Notes: generated by a model from the sequence alone, not told the origin. A DNA stretch of 64,000 bases from Aliishimia sp963721175 (GCA_963721175.1 CAVRIG010000023.1:186001-250000); one strand, 5' to 3'. Numbered from the stretch's first letter, positions 47,875 through 57,720 are shown. Made by a program: numbers and translations.

Positions 47875-48917
47875 GGCGCGTCTCCTCCCAGTTTCAGCGC
47901 GTGTTCGTCCAGCGGACGCAGCATCTTGGACACCGCCGCAAGCGGCACGTCCCTCTCCGCATATTGCCACTTGGGATTGCGGTCCTTGTCAATGATCTGC
48001 GCGCGGATGCCTTCGAGGAAGTCGCCATGCTCCATTGCTCGGTAGGTGAACCGGTATTCGAGGTCGAGCGCCTTTTCGATGCTGGCCGTCTCGCCACGCA
48101 GGCGATGGGTGATCTCGACCGAACAGGCCATGGAGAGCGGCGCCCCGCGTCCCATCCTCTTGAGACACTCTTCGGCAAAGGCGCCGCCGTCGTTCCTCAG
48201 GTCCGTCACGATGTCGTTCAGCGTTTCGCCGGAGAAAAGCCGGTCGATCTCCGGCTGCGCGTTTTCCAGGTCGCTCTGCGGCGGTTCCCGGCTCGCGTCG
48301 TCGACTGCGGCCACGGAACCTGTGCGCTCAAGCTCGGCAATCAGCGCGGGCCAGTCTGCCTCGGGAACGAACCGGTCGGCAAAGCCCGCGTGAATGGCGT
48401 CGCCCGGACCCATGCGCGTACCGGTGGTGCCGAGATACTCGCCCAACCGCCCGGGCGCCAGCGCCAGCATCAGCGACCCGCCCACATCCGGCACCAGCCC
48501 GATGCCGCATTCCGGCATGGCGATCTGGCTCGTCTCGCCGACGATCCGGTGCGTGCCATGACAGCCGATCCCGACGCCGCCGCCCATGGTGAACCCCTGG
48601 AGCAGGCTCACCACCGGCTTGGGATAGGCGAAGATCTTGGCATTCAGCCGGTACTCGTCCGCCCAGAATGTCTGACCGTAGGAGTAATCGCCCTTGGTGC
48701 CGGTTTCGTAGAGCGCGGCAATGTCGCCCCCCGCGCAGAACGCCTTGTCGCCCTCCGCATCCAGCACCACGAGGTCGACCGCGTCATCGTCGCGCCACGC
48801 GTCGAAGGCCCGTTCGATGGCCAGGCACATGTCATAGGTCATTGCGTTCAGTGCTTGCGGACGCTGCAACGTGATCCGGCCGGCGCGGCCGGAGGTCCGG
48901 ATGGAGATGTCGCTCAT
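47871..48917 (-). CDS. 3-hydroxyisobutyryl-CoA hydrolase / enoyl-CoA hydratase family
   Basis: This 348-residue crotonase-fold enzyme has GRAGRITLQRPQALNAMTYDM at the start, the oxyanion-hole AFCAGGDIAALYETG (about 60-74) and the catalytic MPECGIGLVPDVGGSLMLA (about 135-153) with its glutamate. The length and the long C-terminal domain mark the 3-hydroxyisobutyryl-CoA hydrolase (HIBCH) group, not a simple hydratase. It sits between an acyl-CoA dehydrogenase and mmsB with 4-base overlaps at both ends, which fits valine catabolism. Confidence 0.92.
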   Translation of the reverse strand: MSDISIRTSGRAGRITLQRPQALNAMTYDMCLAIERAFDAWRDDDAVDLVVLDAEGDKAFCAGGDIAALYETGTKGDYSYGQTFWADEYRLNAKIFAYPKPVVSLLQGFTMGGGVGIGCHGTHRIVGETSQIAMPECGIGLVPDVGGSLMLALAPGRLGEYLGTTGTRMGPGDAIHAGFADRFVPEADWPALIAELERTGSVAAVDDASREPPQSDLENAQPEIDRLFSGETLNDIVTDLRNDGGAFAEECLKRMGRGAPLSMACSVEITHRLRGETASIEKALDLEYRFTYRAMEHGDFLEGIRAQIIDKDRNPKWQYAERDVPLAAVSKMLRPLDEHALKLGGDAP

Positions 48918-50057
48918 CGGTTCTTCAGCATGTCGCGGGCGACGATCACCCGCATGATCTCGTTCGTGCCCTCGAGGATCTGGTGCACGCGCAGGTCGCG
49001 GACCAGCTTCTCGATCCCGTAATCGGCGAGGTAGCCGTATCCGCCATGAAGCTGCAGGCACTGGTCGACGACCTTCGATCCGGCTTCGGTGACGAACTTC
49101 TTGGCCATCGCGCAGAACTTCGTCGCGTCCGGCGATTGCTGGTCGAGCTTCCACGCGGCCTGGCGCAGGAACGTGCGCGCGGCCTGCAAGCTCGATCTCC
49201 ATGTCCGCCAACCGGAATTGCAGGCCCTGGAACTGGTCGATGGGCTGACCGAACGCTTTCCGTTCGCCCATGTAGGCCAGCGTCTGGTTCAACGCGGTCT
49301 GCGCAGCACCCAGGGAACAGGCGGCAATGTTGAGACGGCCGCCATCCAGACCCATCATCGCGTAGCGGAACCCGTGGCCTTCCTCGCCCAGCAGGTTGCC
49401 GGCCGGAACGTGGCAATCGTCGAACTGCACCTGTGCCGTCGGTTGCGACCGCCAGCCCATCTTGTCCTCGAGCGCGCCGAAGGAGAGCCCGGGCGTGCCG
49501 TCCTCGACATAGACGGTCGAAATCCCCTTCGGTCCCGAGTCGCCGGTTCGCACCATGCAGACATAGGCGTCGGAATACCCGCCGCCGGAGATGAACGCCT
49601 TGGTCCCGTTGAGCACGTATCCGTCGTTCGTGCGATCCGCGCGGGTCTTGAGCGCCGACGCATCCGATCCGCTGCCGGGTTCCGTGAGGCAGTAGCTGAG
49701 GACGGTGTTGAGGCTGAGCACGTCCGGAAGAAGCCGCGATTTCAGCTCGTCGGTTCCGAACATGTCGATCATCCGCGCGCACATGTTGTGGATCGACAGG
49801 AAGGCGGCCACCGACGGACAAGCCATGCTCAGCGCCTCGAAGACCAGTGTCGCGTCGAGCCTGCTGAGTCCCGCACCGCCAGACGCCTCGCTGACGTAGA
49901 GACCGCCGAAGCCCAATTCGCCGACCTGCGGCCAGAGCGTCTTGGGGATCGTGCCCTCGGCCTCCCACTGCCGGGCGTAGGGGGCGATTTCGGCCTGTCC
50001 GAAATCCCGCGCCATGTCGAAGACGGCTGACTGTTCCTCGCTCAGTGAGAAATCCAT
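48914..50057 (-). CDS. Acyl-CoA dehydrogenase (isobutyryl-CoA type by context), frame interrupted once
   Basis: About 380 residues of a FAD enzyme. The N-terminal half has MDFSLSEEQSAVFDMARDFGQAEIAPYARQWE, the FAD motif YCLTEPGSGSDA, and WRSQPTAQVQFDDCHVPAGNLLG. The C-terminal half has LQLHGGYGYLADYGIEKLVRDLRVHQILEGTNEIMRVIVARDML. One extra base near 49190 (EIE-LQAARTFLRQ) breaks the frame. It is first in an operon with the hydrolase and mmsB, so isobutyryl-CoA is the likely substrate, although the family alone would allow short or branched acyl-CoAs. Confidence 0.9.
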
Positions 50058-50336
50058 GTCTGTGCGCTCCCTGCGGCAGTCTCGAGGTAAATGAACACGC
50101 GTTTAATTGTCTATCCGGCTGCCGGATGAGACGCAAGCGCTGCGCCGGTCACGGATGGTCGAAGGAGCGGCGAACTGCGCGTTTGCGGGCAAGATCGGCC
50201 GATGCGGCGCGGCTATCAACGTGTGACTGCGCAACACTCGATCTGATCAACAGAAATATATCCGCCACCCAAGGTGGAATTGTTTAATTTCAGCAAGTTA
50301 TCGGAACCGATCAACAGTGTGTTTTCCATTTGGGCT

Positions 50337-50365
50337 TTGAACATTATTAACGAATTTGATACGGT
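50337..50365 (+). promoter_or_regulatory. Sigma70-type promoter of the small RNA candidate
   Basis: TTGAAC (50337-50342) and TACGGT (50360-50365) are separated by 17 bases. The -35 box is a close match to consensus and the -10 keeps the TA....T frame. Transcription would start near 50372. Confidence 0.5.
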
Positions 50366-50371
50366 GTGTTC

Positions 50372-50506
50372 ACCTGCGTGGTGACCACCTTCCTATCGGT
50401 GGATTTTTGCAGAAAGCGTTGACCAGTACCAGATCCTAGCTGGAACAGATAAAGCGGTGACGAATTTCAAAGGGGTAGGGGCGACCGTGAACGGTCGCCC
50501 TTTTTT
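50372..50506 (+). ncRNA. Candidate small regulatory RNA with terminator
   Basis: About 135 bases run from the predicted start to a strong terminator, with no protein gene on this strand. Hairpin 1 is CCACC-UUCCUAUC-GGUGG (50385-50402). Hairpin 2 is built from GUU..CCAG / CUGG-AAC (50418-50446) with UCCU in its loop. The end is a GC-rich terminator stem. Loops carrying UCCU can pair with ribosome sites, as in several alphaproteobacterial sRNAs. It does not show the CCUCCUCCC motif of the known cuckoo family, and I cannot name a family. Confidence 0.55.
50479..50506 (+). terminator. Strong Rho-independent terminator
   Basis: GGGCGACCG / CGGTCGCCC forms a perfect 9-bp stem around a 4-base UGAA loop, followed directly by six T. 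The U run exists only on the plus strand, yet no plus-strand protein gene precedes it, so it most likely ends the small RNA. Confidence 0.85.
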
Positions 50507-50584
50507 CATGACCAACGGTCTGCGCTGCATGCGCAAAAGTCTCCCGTCGGAACCTTTCTCATACGGCCCGTATCAGAGGAGATG

Positions 50585-51331
50585 TCAGCGAAGCGCCTCG
50601 ATCGGTCCGTCGGCCGCGCCGGAGATGAACTGCCGCAGGTAGGGATCCGGGGCGGCGTCCATCTCGTCAACCGGGCCGGTCCACTGGATTTTTCCGTCAT
50701 GCAGCATGGCCACGTTGTCCGCAATCGCGCGCACCGAACTCATGTCGTGGGTGATGGTGATGGCCGTGGCACCCATTTCCGTCACGATTTCGCGGATCAG
50801 GTCATTGATGACGCCGGCCTTGATCGGGTCGAGACCGGTCGTCGGCTCATCGAAGAAGATGATCTCGGGATCGGCCGCGATGGCGCGCGCCAGACCGACG
50901 CGTTTCTGCATCCCGCCCGAGAGTTCCGCCGGAAACCGGTCGGCGACATCCGGGGAGAGCCCGACGCGGTGCAGTTTTTCCAGGGCAATCTCCCGCGCTT
51001 CGGGCTTTGGTCGCTTCAGCGAACCGCGCAGCAGGCGGAAGGCCACGTTCTCCCAGACATGCAGCGAATCGAACAGAGCGCCGCCCTGGAAGAGCATTCC
51101 GAACCGCGCGAGAAACGCATCGTGGTCGCCGCTGGCGGCAGGCTTGCCATCGACGGTGATGGTACCCGCATCCGGTGTGACGAGGCCCAGGATGCATTTC
51201 AACGCCACCGACTTGCCGGTGCCCGATCCACCGATGATGACCATGGAGGTCCCGCGCGGCACCTCCAGCGACATGCCGCGGAGGACTTGGTTCGTGCCGA
51301 AGCTCTTGTGTACGTCGCGGAGCGAGATCAT
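50585..51331 (-). CDS. MlaF-type ABC transporter ATP-binding protein
   Basis: This 248-residue ABC ATPase has Walker A GGSGTGKSVALK, signature LSGGMQKRVGLARA, Walker B EIIFFDEPTTGLD and the switch histidine region TITHDMSS. The sequence DVHKSFGTNQVLRGMSLEVPRG is typical of MlaF/Ttg2A lipid-transport ATPases. With the adjacent MlaE-like permease it would move phospholipids between inner and outer membrane. It overlaps the permease gene by 4 bases. The substrate-binding MlaD is not in the window. Confidence 0.92.
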   Translation of the reverse strand: MISLRDVHKSFGTNQVLRGMSLEVPRGTSMVIIGGSGTGKSVALKCILGLVTPDAGTITVDGKPAASGDHDAFLARFGMLFQGGALFDSLHVWENVAFRLLRGSLKRPKPEAREIALEKLHRVGLSPDVADRFPAELSGGMQKRVGLARAIAADPEIIFFDEPTTGLDPIKAGVINDLIREIVTEMGATAITITHDMSSVRAIADNVAMLHDGKIQWTGPVDEMDAAPDPYLRQFISGAADGPIEALR

Positions 51332-52101
51332 AGCGAGAAGAACGCCCCCGTCAGCACGAAGTTGGCGGCGAGGATCAGGACAGCCGCCGCCTCGACCGAA
51401 CCCTTGGTGGCGCGGCCGACGCCTTGCGCTCCGCGTCCCGAATTCATCCCGAAATAGCAGCCCATGAGTGCCGCGAGGAAGCCGAAGACGGCGCCCTTGG
51501 TCAGCGACGAGATGATGTCAAGCGGTTCGAGGAAATCGACCGTGTTGCGGATATAGGCCGCCGCGTTGAATCCCAGCGTGCCGGTCGCCACGGCATAGCC
51601 ACCGAAGACGCCGATGACGTCGCCGACCCCGACCAGCAGCGGCACGGTGATCAGCGCCGCCAGCACGCGCGGAACGGTCAGGTATTTCATCGGGTGGGTC
51701 GACAGTGTCACCAGCGCGTCGATCTGTTCGGTGACCTTCATCGTCGCGATCTCCGCCGCGATGGAGGATGTGACGCGCGCCGCGATCATCAGCCCCACCA
51801 GCACGGGACCGAGTTCGCGGACCATGCCGATGGCGACGATCTGGGGCACCACGGCCTCGGCATTGAAGCGGGCGCCGCCGGCATAGATCTGCAGCGCCAG
51901 CGCGCCGCCGGTGAAGATCGCGGTCAGCCCGACCACCGGAAGCGACAGCCAGCCGATCGTCATCAGCGCCACGGCGAATTCGCGGCCGTAGAAGGGCGGG
52001 CGGACCACGTGGCCGAGGGTCTCAACGGCATAGATCGAGACCCGGCCGATCGCCGCCAGCAGACGCAGGACCGAAGCGCCTATGGCGGCGAGAAGCTTCA
52101 T
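51328..52101 (-). CDS. MlaE-type ABC transporter permease
   Basis: This 257-residue integral membrane protein has about six helices with VRELGPVLVGLMIAARVTSSIAAEIATMKVTEQIDALVTLSTHPMKYLTVPRVLAALITVPLL, the hallmark MlaE segment, and SLTKGAVFGFLAALMGCYFGMNSGRGAQGVGRATKGSVEAAAVLI near the end. It pairs with the ATPase downstream. I chose ATG 52101 (MKLLAAIG), which overlaps the alr stop (ATGA); the longer frame reaches into alr and lacks support. Confidence 0.93.
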   Translation of the reverse strand: MKLLAAIGASVLRLLAAIGRVSIYAVETLGHVVRPPFYGREFAVALMTIGWLSLPVVGLTAIFTGGALALQIYAGGARFNAEAVVPQIVAIGMVRELGPVLVGLMIAARVTSSIAAEIATMKVTEQIDALVTLSTHPMKYLTVPRVLAALITVPLLVGVGDVIGVFGGYAVATGTLGFNAAAYIRNTVDFLEPLDIISSLTKGAVFGFLAALMGCYFGMNSGRGAQGVGRATKGSVEAAAVLILAANFVLTGAFFSL

Positions 52102-53132
52102 TCCACGATACGGCGCGCGTACCGCTGTCCGAGGGAGGTCAGCACCTCGTAGCCGATGGTGCCGGACATCGCGCCGACAGTATCCACCGACTGGTGCAGC
52201 CCCAGAAGCTGCAGCGCCTCGGGGTCGTGATCGAGCGGGCTGACATCGACCGTGATCAGGTCCATCGACACGCGCCCGACGACCTGAATCGGGATCTCTC
52301 CGGAATGGAGGCGGGCCCGCGGTCCCATGGCGCGGATCAGGCCGTCGGCATAACCAGCGGCGATGGTGGCGATACGGCTGCGCCGCGGTGCTGTCCAGGT
52401 CGCGCCGTATCCGACCGTCTCGCCGGGTTCGACGTCGCGGCACTGGATGACCGGGAGATCCAACGTCACGACGGGCGAGGCGTCGACGAAGGGCAGACCG
52501 CCATAAAGGCCGATCCCCGGACGGCAGAGGTCGAAGTGGTAGGCCGGTCCCATCAGGGTCCCACCTGTCGCCGCGAGTGAGCGCGGAACATCAAGTCCGT
52601 CGGTCATCTCTCTGAAATTGCGCAATTGTGTCGCGTTCATCGGATCGTCCTGCTCGTCTGCGCAGGCCAGGTGCGACATGACGAGGCGCGGAGACTGGCC
52701 GAGGACGATGTCGCGCACCGAGGCCCATTCCGCCGGCTCCATTCCGAGCCGGTTCATGCCGCTGTCGAGCTGGATGCCGAACGGATGCTGCGGCAGCGCC
52801 TCCACGTGGCGCACCACCTGCTCGACAGAATTCAAGAGCGGGATGAGCCCGTGATCGCGAATGAGTTGCGTGTCGCCGGGCATGTGCCCGGAAAAGACAA
52901 AGATCTCGGGCCCTTCGCCCAAGGCGCTGCGCACCACGCGCCCCTCCTCGGCGATGGCGACGAAGAACTTGCGCACGCCTTCGCGCGCCAGTCTGCGGGA
53001 GACGATCGATGCGCCGAGGCCGTACCCATCGCCCTTGACGACCGCGCCGGTTTCCACGGAAGAACAGGCATCGAGATCGCGCCAGTTGCGCGCAAGTGCG
53101 CCGAGATCGATTGTCAGAAGCCCTGCTGCCAT
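52098..53132 (-). CDS. alr: Alanine racemase
   Basis: This 344-residue PLP enzyme makes D-alanine for peptidoglycan. The PLP lysine is Lys33 in VVKGDGYGLG; most relatives read VKADAYGLG. Other marks are GIQLDSGMNRLGM, the CRPGIGLYGG loop, and the second-base tyrosine in VGYGATW. VGRVSMDLITVDVS also matches the family. It lies upstream of the Mla-like pair and is coupled by a 4-base overlap, so envelope lipid transport and cell-wall synthesis genes share a transcript. Confidence 0.95.
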   Translation of the reverse strand: MAAGLLTIDLGALARNWRDLDACSSVETGAVVKGDGYGLGASIVSRRLAREGVRKFFVAIAEEGRVVRSALGEGPEIFVFSGHMPGDTQLIRDHGLIPLLNSVEQVVRHVEALPQHPFGIQLDSGMNRLGMEPAEWASVRDIVLGQSPRLVMSHLACADEQDDPMNATQLRNFREMTDGLDVPRSLAATGGTLMGPAYHFDLCRPGIGLYGGLPFVDASPVVTLDLPVIQCRDVEPGETVGYGATWTAPRRSRIATIAAGYADGLIRAMGPRARLHSGEIPIQVVGRVSMDLITVDVSPLDHDPEALQLLGLHQSVDTVGAMSGTIGYEVLTSLGQRYARRIVE

Positions 53133-53179
53133 GCGTGCCTTGTGCCATGCGCCGCGCGGGCGTCAAGAGGCCCGACCGG

Positions 53180-53977
53180 TCAGGGTTCCGAAAAGATACG
53201 CATGTTCCGTTGCCAGATCTCCTCGCCGATGCTGCAGTTGTAGCCTTGGGCGCGATGCACCTGCGGCTGCAGGTCTGGTGGCGTATGACCGGCGATTTCC
53301 AGCAGCAGCTTGCGCTTGACCGCGGCTTCGAACGCGTCCCAGCTCAGCACCGGCAGGACGAAGGCTCCGGGGCCGCCGATGACGCAGTTCTCGTAGTAGA
53401 TGTCGAGATCCGGGATCCCCCAGCGGTCGGACATGAAGTCCTCGGTCATCAGCGGCAGGCCGTTGATGATCAGCCCGTCCGCCAGCGCCAGATCCCGCGC
53501 GATTGGCGCCAGCAGGCCGTGGTTGTTCGGCCCATCGCCGGAGATGTCGATGACGCGGCGCAACCCGTTGAATGCGTTCGCCGAAATCGACTCCCTTGCG
53601 TATGACAAAGCGTCCGAAATCGACGTGCGGCGCAGACTGGGGTCGAAATGCTTGGTAATCCTGTCCGCGACCTGGCGCGCCGCGTCCGGGCCGTCGATCA
53701 GGGTCCAGGGCACGACGATGTTCTGCGTGCCGACCCCGGCCCATTCGACATAAGTGAGCGCGATCTCCCCGATCAGTCCGCCGGTGATCCGGGCAATGAC
53801 CTCGTCCGAACTCAAGGCCTCCGCATAGCCCCGGCGCTGGATCTCCAATTCGTTCGGCGACATGGAGCGCGAGACATCGACGGCGAGGAACAACTCCAGA
53901 TCGACCTCGCGCGGAGTCTGCGCGGGCGCCATCTGGCCGAGCGTTGCGATCAGGAGGGTGACCAAAGCGCGTAACAT
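53180..53977 (-). CDS. DUF1194 exported VWA-like protein
   Basis: This 265-residue protein has a signal peptide (MLRALVTLLIATLGQMAPA) followed by the VWA-like fold: ELFLAVDVSRSMSPNELEIQRRGYAEAL with a MIDAS-type DxSxS, then GGLIGEIALTYVEWAG and RRVIDISGDGPNNHG. The tail contains YYENCVIGGPGAFVLPV and ends GEEIWQRNMRIFSE. Function is unknown. It stands between alr and dnaB on the minus strand with no close partner. Confidence 0.9.
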   Translation of the reverse strand: MLRALVTLLIATLGQMAPAQTPREVDLELFLAVDVSRSMSPNELEIQRRGYAEALSSDEVIARITGGLIGEIALTYVEWAGVGTQNIVVPWTLIDGPDAARQVADRITKHFDPSLRRTSISDALSYARESISANAFNGLRRVIDISGDGPNNHGLLAPIARDLALADGLIINGLPLMTEDFMSDRWGIPDLDIYYENCVIGGPGAFVLPVLSWDAFEAAVKRKLLLEIAGHTPPDLQPQVHRAQGYNCSIGEEIWQRNMRIFSEP

Positions 53978-54090
53978 GACCTCATCACGCCTGCCCGGTC
54001 ACCCAAAGTCCAATCAAATCGTCGCCAACTGCCGGTGGAAACGGTGAGGCGGCAATCCTTCGCCGGCGGCTGCCGAAATTCCGCGCGCCC

Positions 54091-55582
54091 TCAGAACTCG
54101 CGGTCGGGCAGATAGCCGGGTCGTGCAAGGTTGCCGAAGCGGGTGAATCGGCCCTCGAAGCTCAGGTCGACGGAGCCGATGGGTCCGTGCCGCTGCTTGC
54201 CGATGATGATTTCGGCGCGGCCATGCAGTCGCTCCATCCGCTCCTGCCACTTGGCCATTTCCTCGAGATTGTCGTCGGACGGCTTTTCGCGCTCGACATA
54301 GTATTCCTCGCGAAAGACGAACATCACCACGTCGGCGTCCTGCTCGATGGAGCCGGATTCGCGCAGGTCCGAAAGCTGCGGGCGCTTGTCCTCGCGCTAT
54401 TCGACCTGGCGCGACAGCTGGGACAGCGCGATGACGGGGATGTCGAGTTCCTTGGCGATGGCCTTGAGGCCTTGCGTGATCTCGGAAACCTCGTTGACGC
54501 GGCTGTCCTTGGCGGTGGCCGGCCGGACAAGCTGCAGGTAGTCCACGATCAGCACGTCGAGCCCGTGGGTCCGCTTGAGTCGGCGCGCACGGGCCGCAAG
54601 CTGCGAGATCGGAAGTGCCGCCGTGTCGTCGATATAGAGCGGGCAGGCTTCCAGCTCCTTCGCCGCATCGACGAAGCGGCGGAATTCGCCTTCGGTCATG
54701 TCGCCGCGGCGGATCTGTTCGGATGGCACCTCGGCCGCTTCGCTCAGGATCCGGGCGGCGAGTTGTTCGGCGCTCATCTCGAGGCTGAAGAAGCCCACGA
54801 CGCCGCCATCCACCGAGCCTTCGCCGCCATCGGGCAGTTGCCCCTTGCGGTAGGTCTTGGCGATGTTGAAGGCGATGTTGGTGGCGAGCGACGTCTTGCC
54901 CATCGACGGCCGCCCGGCGAGGATCAGCAGGTCCGACGGGTGCAATCCGCCGAGTTTCTTGTCGATATCCACAAGCCCGGTGGAGATGCCGGCGAGGCCG
55001 CCGTCCCGCTGGTAGGCGGCGTTGGCGACGTTTACCGCATCGGTCACCGCTTTCAGGAAACTCTGGAACCCGCTGTTCGACTTGCCCTGTTCCGCGAGCC
55101 GGTAGAGCGCCTGTTCGGCCTCGACGATCTGCTCCTTCGGCTCGGACGCGACATCGACCTTGCCAGCCTTGGCCGAGATGTCCTGACCCAGCCGGATCAG
55201 GTCCCGCCGCACGGCGAGATCGTAGATCATCTGCGCGTATTCGCGCACGGCGAAACCGGAAATCGCGGCCCCCGCGAGGCGCGCAAGGTAGGCCGGCCCG
55301 CCCAGTTCCTTGAGCCCCTCGTCGTCTTCCATGAACGCCTTGAGCGTCACCGGCGAGGCCAGCTTGATTCTTGGCGATCCGGGTGGCGGCCACATCGTAG
55401 ATCCGCGCATGGACGGGATCGTAGAAATGATCGGACCGGATGATCGCCGCGACCCGGTCGTAGATCTCGTTGTTGGTCAGGATCGCGCCCAGAAGCTGCT
55501 GCTCCGCCTCGGTGGAGTGGGGCATCGCGTCGTCCGCGTCCCCGGTTGATCCGCCTGCCTGAAATGACGTGATTTCGTTCAC
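54091..55582 (-). CDS. dnaB: Replicative DNA helicase, with one frameshift and one in-frame stop
   Basis: The span encodes about 496 residues of the replicative helicase. The N-terminal domain is PHSTEAEQQLLGAILTNNEIYDRVAAIIRSDHFYDPVHARIYD. The RecA-like domain has Walker A AGRPSMGKTSLATN, Walker B DVLIVDYLQLV and ALSQLSRQVE. The C-terminal part resumes REDKRPQLSDLRESGSIEQDADVVMFVFREEYY. A base is gained near 55367 (RIAKN-KLASPVT), and codon 54397-54399 reads TAG where the family has CAG (Gln). An essential helicase cannot easily lose both, so error is likely. The start is GTG 55582. Confidence 0.9.
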
Positions 55583-55899
55583 TGTCCCGCTCCCCTTCTG
55601 GGTTGTTCGTTATCGTGACCGGTGCGGCTGCCGAAGGTCTGCCCGACGTTCCGCCCGACTCGTTGCGCGAAGCAATGTCATGGCCCGTCGCATTGGGATA
55701 GCCCGTAAAAGACTGGGGATTTCCCTGTGCGTAACCCTGTCCAGACCCAGAACGGTTCGCATATCTGGTATCAGTGTAGCGCAATACAACCATATCTGGA
55801 AGTGGAGATCCGGAGAATCACTCTTGTCCACATGCCGTCCACAGGACAACCATCCCCAGATTCGTGTCCTTGACCCACAGGACGGCGCCCGTCGCTGCG

Positions 55900-56581
55900 T
55901 CAGGCGGGCGTGTGGCTCTCCTGCCAGGCGCGCGGAGCCTTGAGGAAGGCCTCGACTTCGTCGAGAGTCTGCGGATCGAACGCCTCGCGCCGCCGGGCTT
56001 CGGCCAGGACGTCCCACCAGGTACAGAGATGGTGCAGCGCGATGCCGTGATCCGAGAGTGTCTTCTCGGTTTCCGGAAAGATGCCGTAGTAGAAGATCAC
56101 CGCCGTGTGCCCGCAGGTGGCGCCGGTGTCGCGGATCGCGTCGACGAAGGAGAGTTTCGATCCGCCATCGGTCGTCAGATCCTCCACCAGCAGCACGCGC
56201 TGGCCTTCGGTCATGGCGCCTTCGATCCGCGCATTGCGGCCGTAGCCCTTGGGTTTTTTTCGGACATAGGTCATCGGCAGCGCCATGCGCTCGGCCACGA
56301 GTGCGGCGAAGGGAATGCCTGCCGTCTCTCCACCCGCGATGTTGTCGAATGCCTCGAATCCGGCCCTGCGCATGATCGTGACGGTCAGGAAATCCATCAG
56401 CGTCGACCGGATGCGCGGGAAGGAGATGAGCTTGCGGCAATCGATATAGGTCGGTGAGGGAAGGCCCGAGGCCAGCGTGAACGGCGTCGTCGGTGTTGAA
56501 ATGCACGGCTTCGATCTCGAGCAGCATGGACGCGGTCAGGCGGGCGATCTCGGCTTGGTCTGGAAAGGTGCTGGGGATCAT
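55900..56581 (-). CDS. pyrE: Orotate phosphoribosyltransferase, frame interrupted once
   Basis: About 226 residues. PyrE makes OMP from orotate and PRPP. The start MIPSTFPDQAEIARLTASMLLEIEAVHFNTDDA leads, after one surplus base near 56482, into FTLASGLPSPTYIDCRKLISFPRIRS. The PRPP loop is VLLVEDLTTDGGSKLSFVDAIRDTG, and YVRKKPKGYGRNARIEG is the flexible catalytic loop. It is followed upstream on the minus strand by pyrC, so the two form a pyrimidine unit. Confidence 0.92.
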
Positions 56582-56647
56582 GGCGCTGGCTTTCGTGGTG
56601 ATGCCGGACTGCCTCCGGCGGGAGTTTTCTGGCCAAGTGAAGGCGGG

Positions 56648-57684
56648 TCAGGCGACCTGCCAATGCAGCGGGCGACCCGGGTCGAACACGGTGACTTGGC
56701 CGGCGCCGGTCTCGATCTCGTGCGGCAGGTCGACGGGCGCGCCGCGGGTGAGCGTGATCGTGCTCTCGTTGGGTGGCAGGCCGTAGAAGGCGGGCCCGTT
56801 GAGCGAGGTGAAAGCTTCGAGCCGGTCGAGCGCATCGGCGTCCTCGAAGATCTCGGCGAGGCAGGACAGCGCGTTGGGCGCAGTGAAGCAGCCGGCACAG
56901 CCGCAGGCGTTTTCCTTCGTGTGCGTCGCATGCGGGGCACTGTCGGTTCCCAGAAAGAAGCGGGGTGCGCCGGAGGTGGCGGCGCGCAGCAGCGCCTCAC
57001 GGTGGGTGCGCGCTTCAGGATCGGCAGGCAATAGTAATGCGGCCGGATGCCGCCCACCAGCATGCGCGTTGCGGTTGATGCATCAGGTGCTGCACGGTGA
57101 TGGTGGCGCCCAACGTGTCGTCCTGCGCTCCGGCATAGGCGACGGCCTCGGCGGTGGTGATATGTTCCATCACCACCCGCAGGCCCGCGGTCGCACGGCG
57201 GATCGGGTCCAGCACGCGGTCGATGAAGACGGCCTCGCGGTCGAAAATGTCGATGTCGGGATCGGTCACCTCGCCATGAACGCAAAGCGGCAGGCCGATC
57301 TCGGCCATCCGTTCCAGCACCCGGCGGACCTTGTCGAAATCGCGCACGCCGGAGGCGGAATTGGTGGTGGCCCCGGCGGGATAGAGCTTCACCGCGGTGA
57401 TCAGCCCGGAGGCATGGCCGGCAGCGACATCCTCGGGGTCGGTCTCTTCGGTCAGGTAGAGCGTCATCAGCGGCGTGAAATCGGCGCCCGCGGGCAGGGC
57501 GGCCAGGATCCGGTCGCGATAGGCGGCGGCATCTGCGCCGAGTCACGACCGGCGGCACGAGGTTCGGCATGATGATGGCGCGGGCGAAATGCGCGGCCGG
57601 GTGCGGCAGCACGCGCCGCAGCATCTCGCCATCGCGCAGGTGAAGGTGCCAGTCGTCCGGCCGGCGCAAGGTCAGGGTGTTCAT
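56648..57684 (-). CDS. pyrC: Dihydroorotase, frame interrupted several times
   Basis: About 345 residues of a class II dihydroorotase. The metal site opens with RRPDDWHLHLRDGEMLRRVLPH. VKLYPAGATTNSASGVRDFDKV carries the carboxylated-lysine region (LYPAGATT), with GLPLCVHGEVTDPDIDIFDREAVFIDRVL and VVMEHITTAEAV following. GGIRPHYYCLPILKR and FFLGTDSAPHATHTKE complete the site. At least four shifts lie near 57545, 57075, 57068 and 57020. All domain pieces are present, so loss of function is unlikely. The start is ATG 57684 (MNTLTLRR). Confidence 0.9.
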
Positions 57685-57720
57685 GCCTGCCGCTACAGGC
57701 ATGGCCGGAACGGGCGGCGC

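Larger units (their letters stand above)
50058..50584. other. Intergenic interval without a protein gene
   Basis: This 527-base interval lies upstream of the valine operon (minus) and downstream of the ABC ATPase gene (minus). Its middle third (about 50220-50400) is clearly more AT-rich than the flanking genes. It holds the promoters of the valine operon and the small RNA candidate described separately. The only open frames are short and overlap the terminator hairpin. Confidence 0.7.

Noticed and set aside
50457..50642. Short 61-residue frame in the intergenic interval
   Set aside because: It runs through the terminator hairpin and into the end of the ABC ATPase gene; no ribosome site and no family features.
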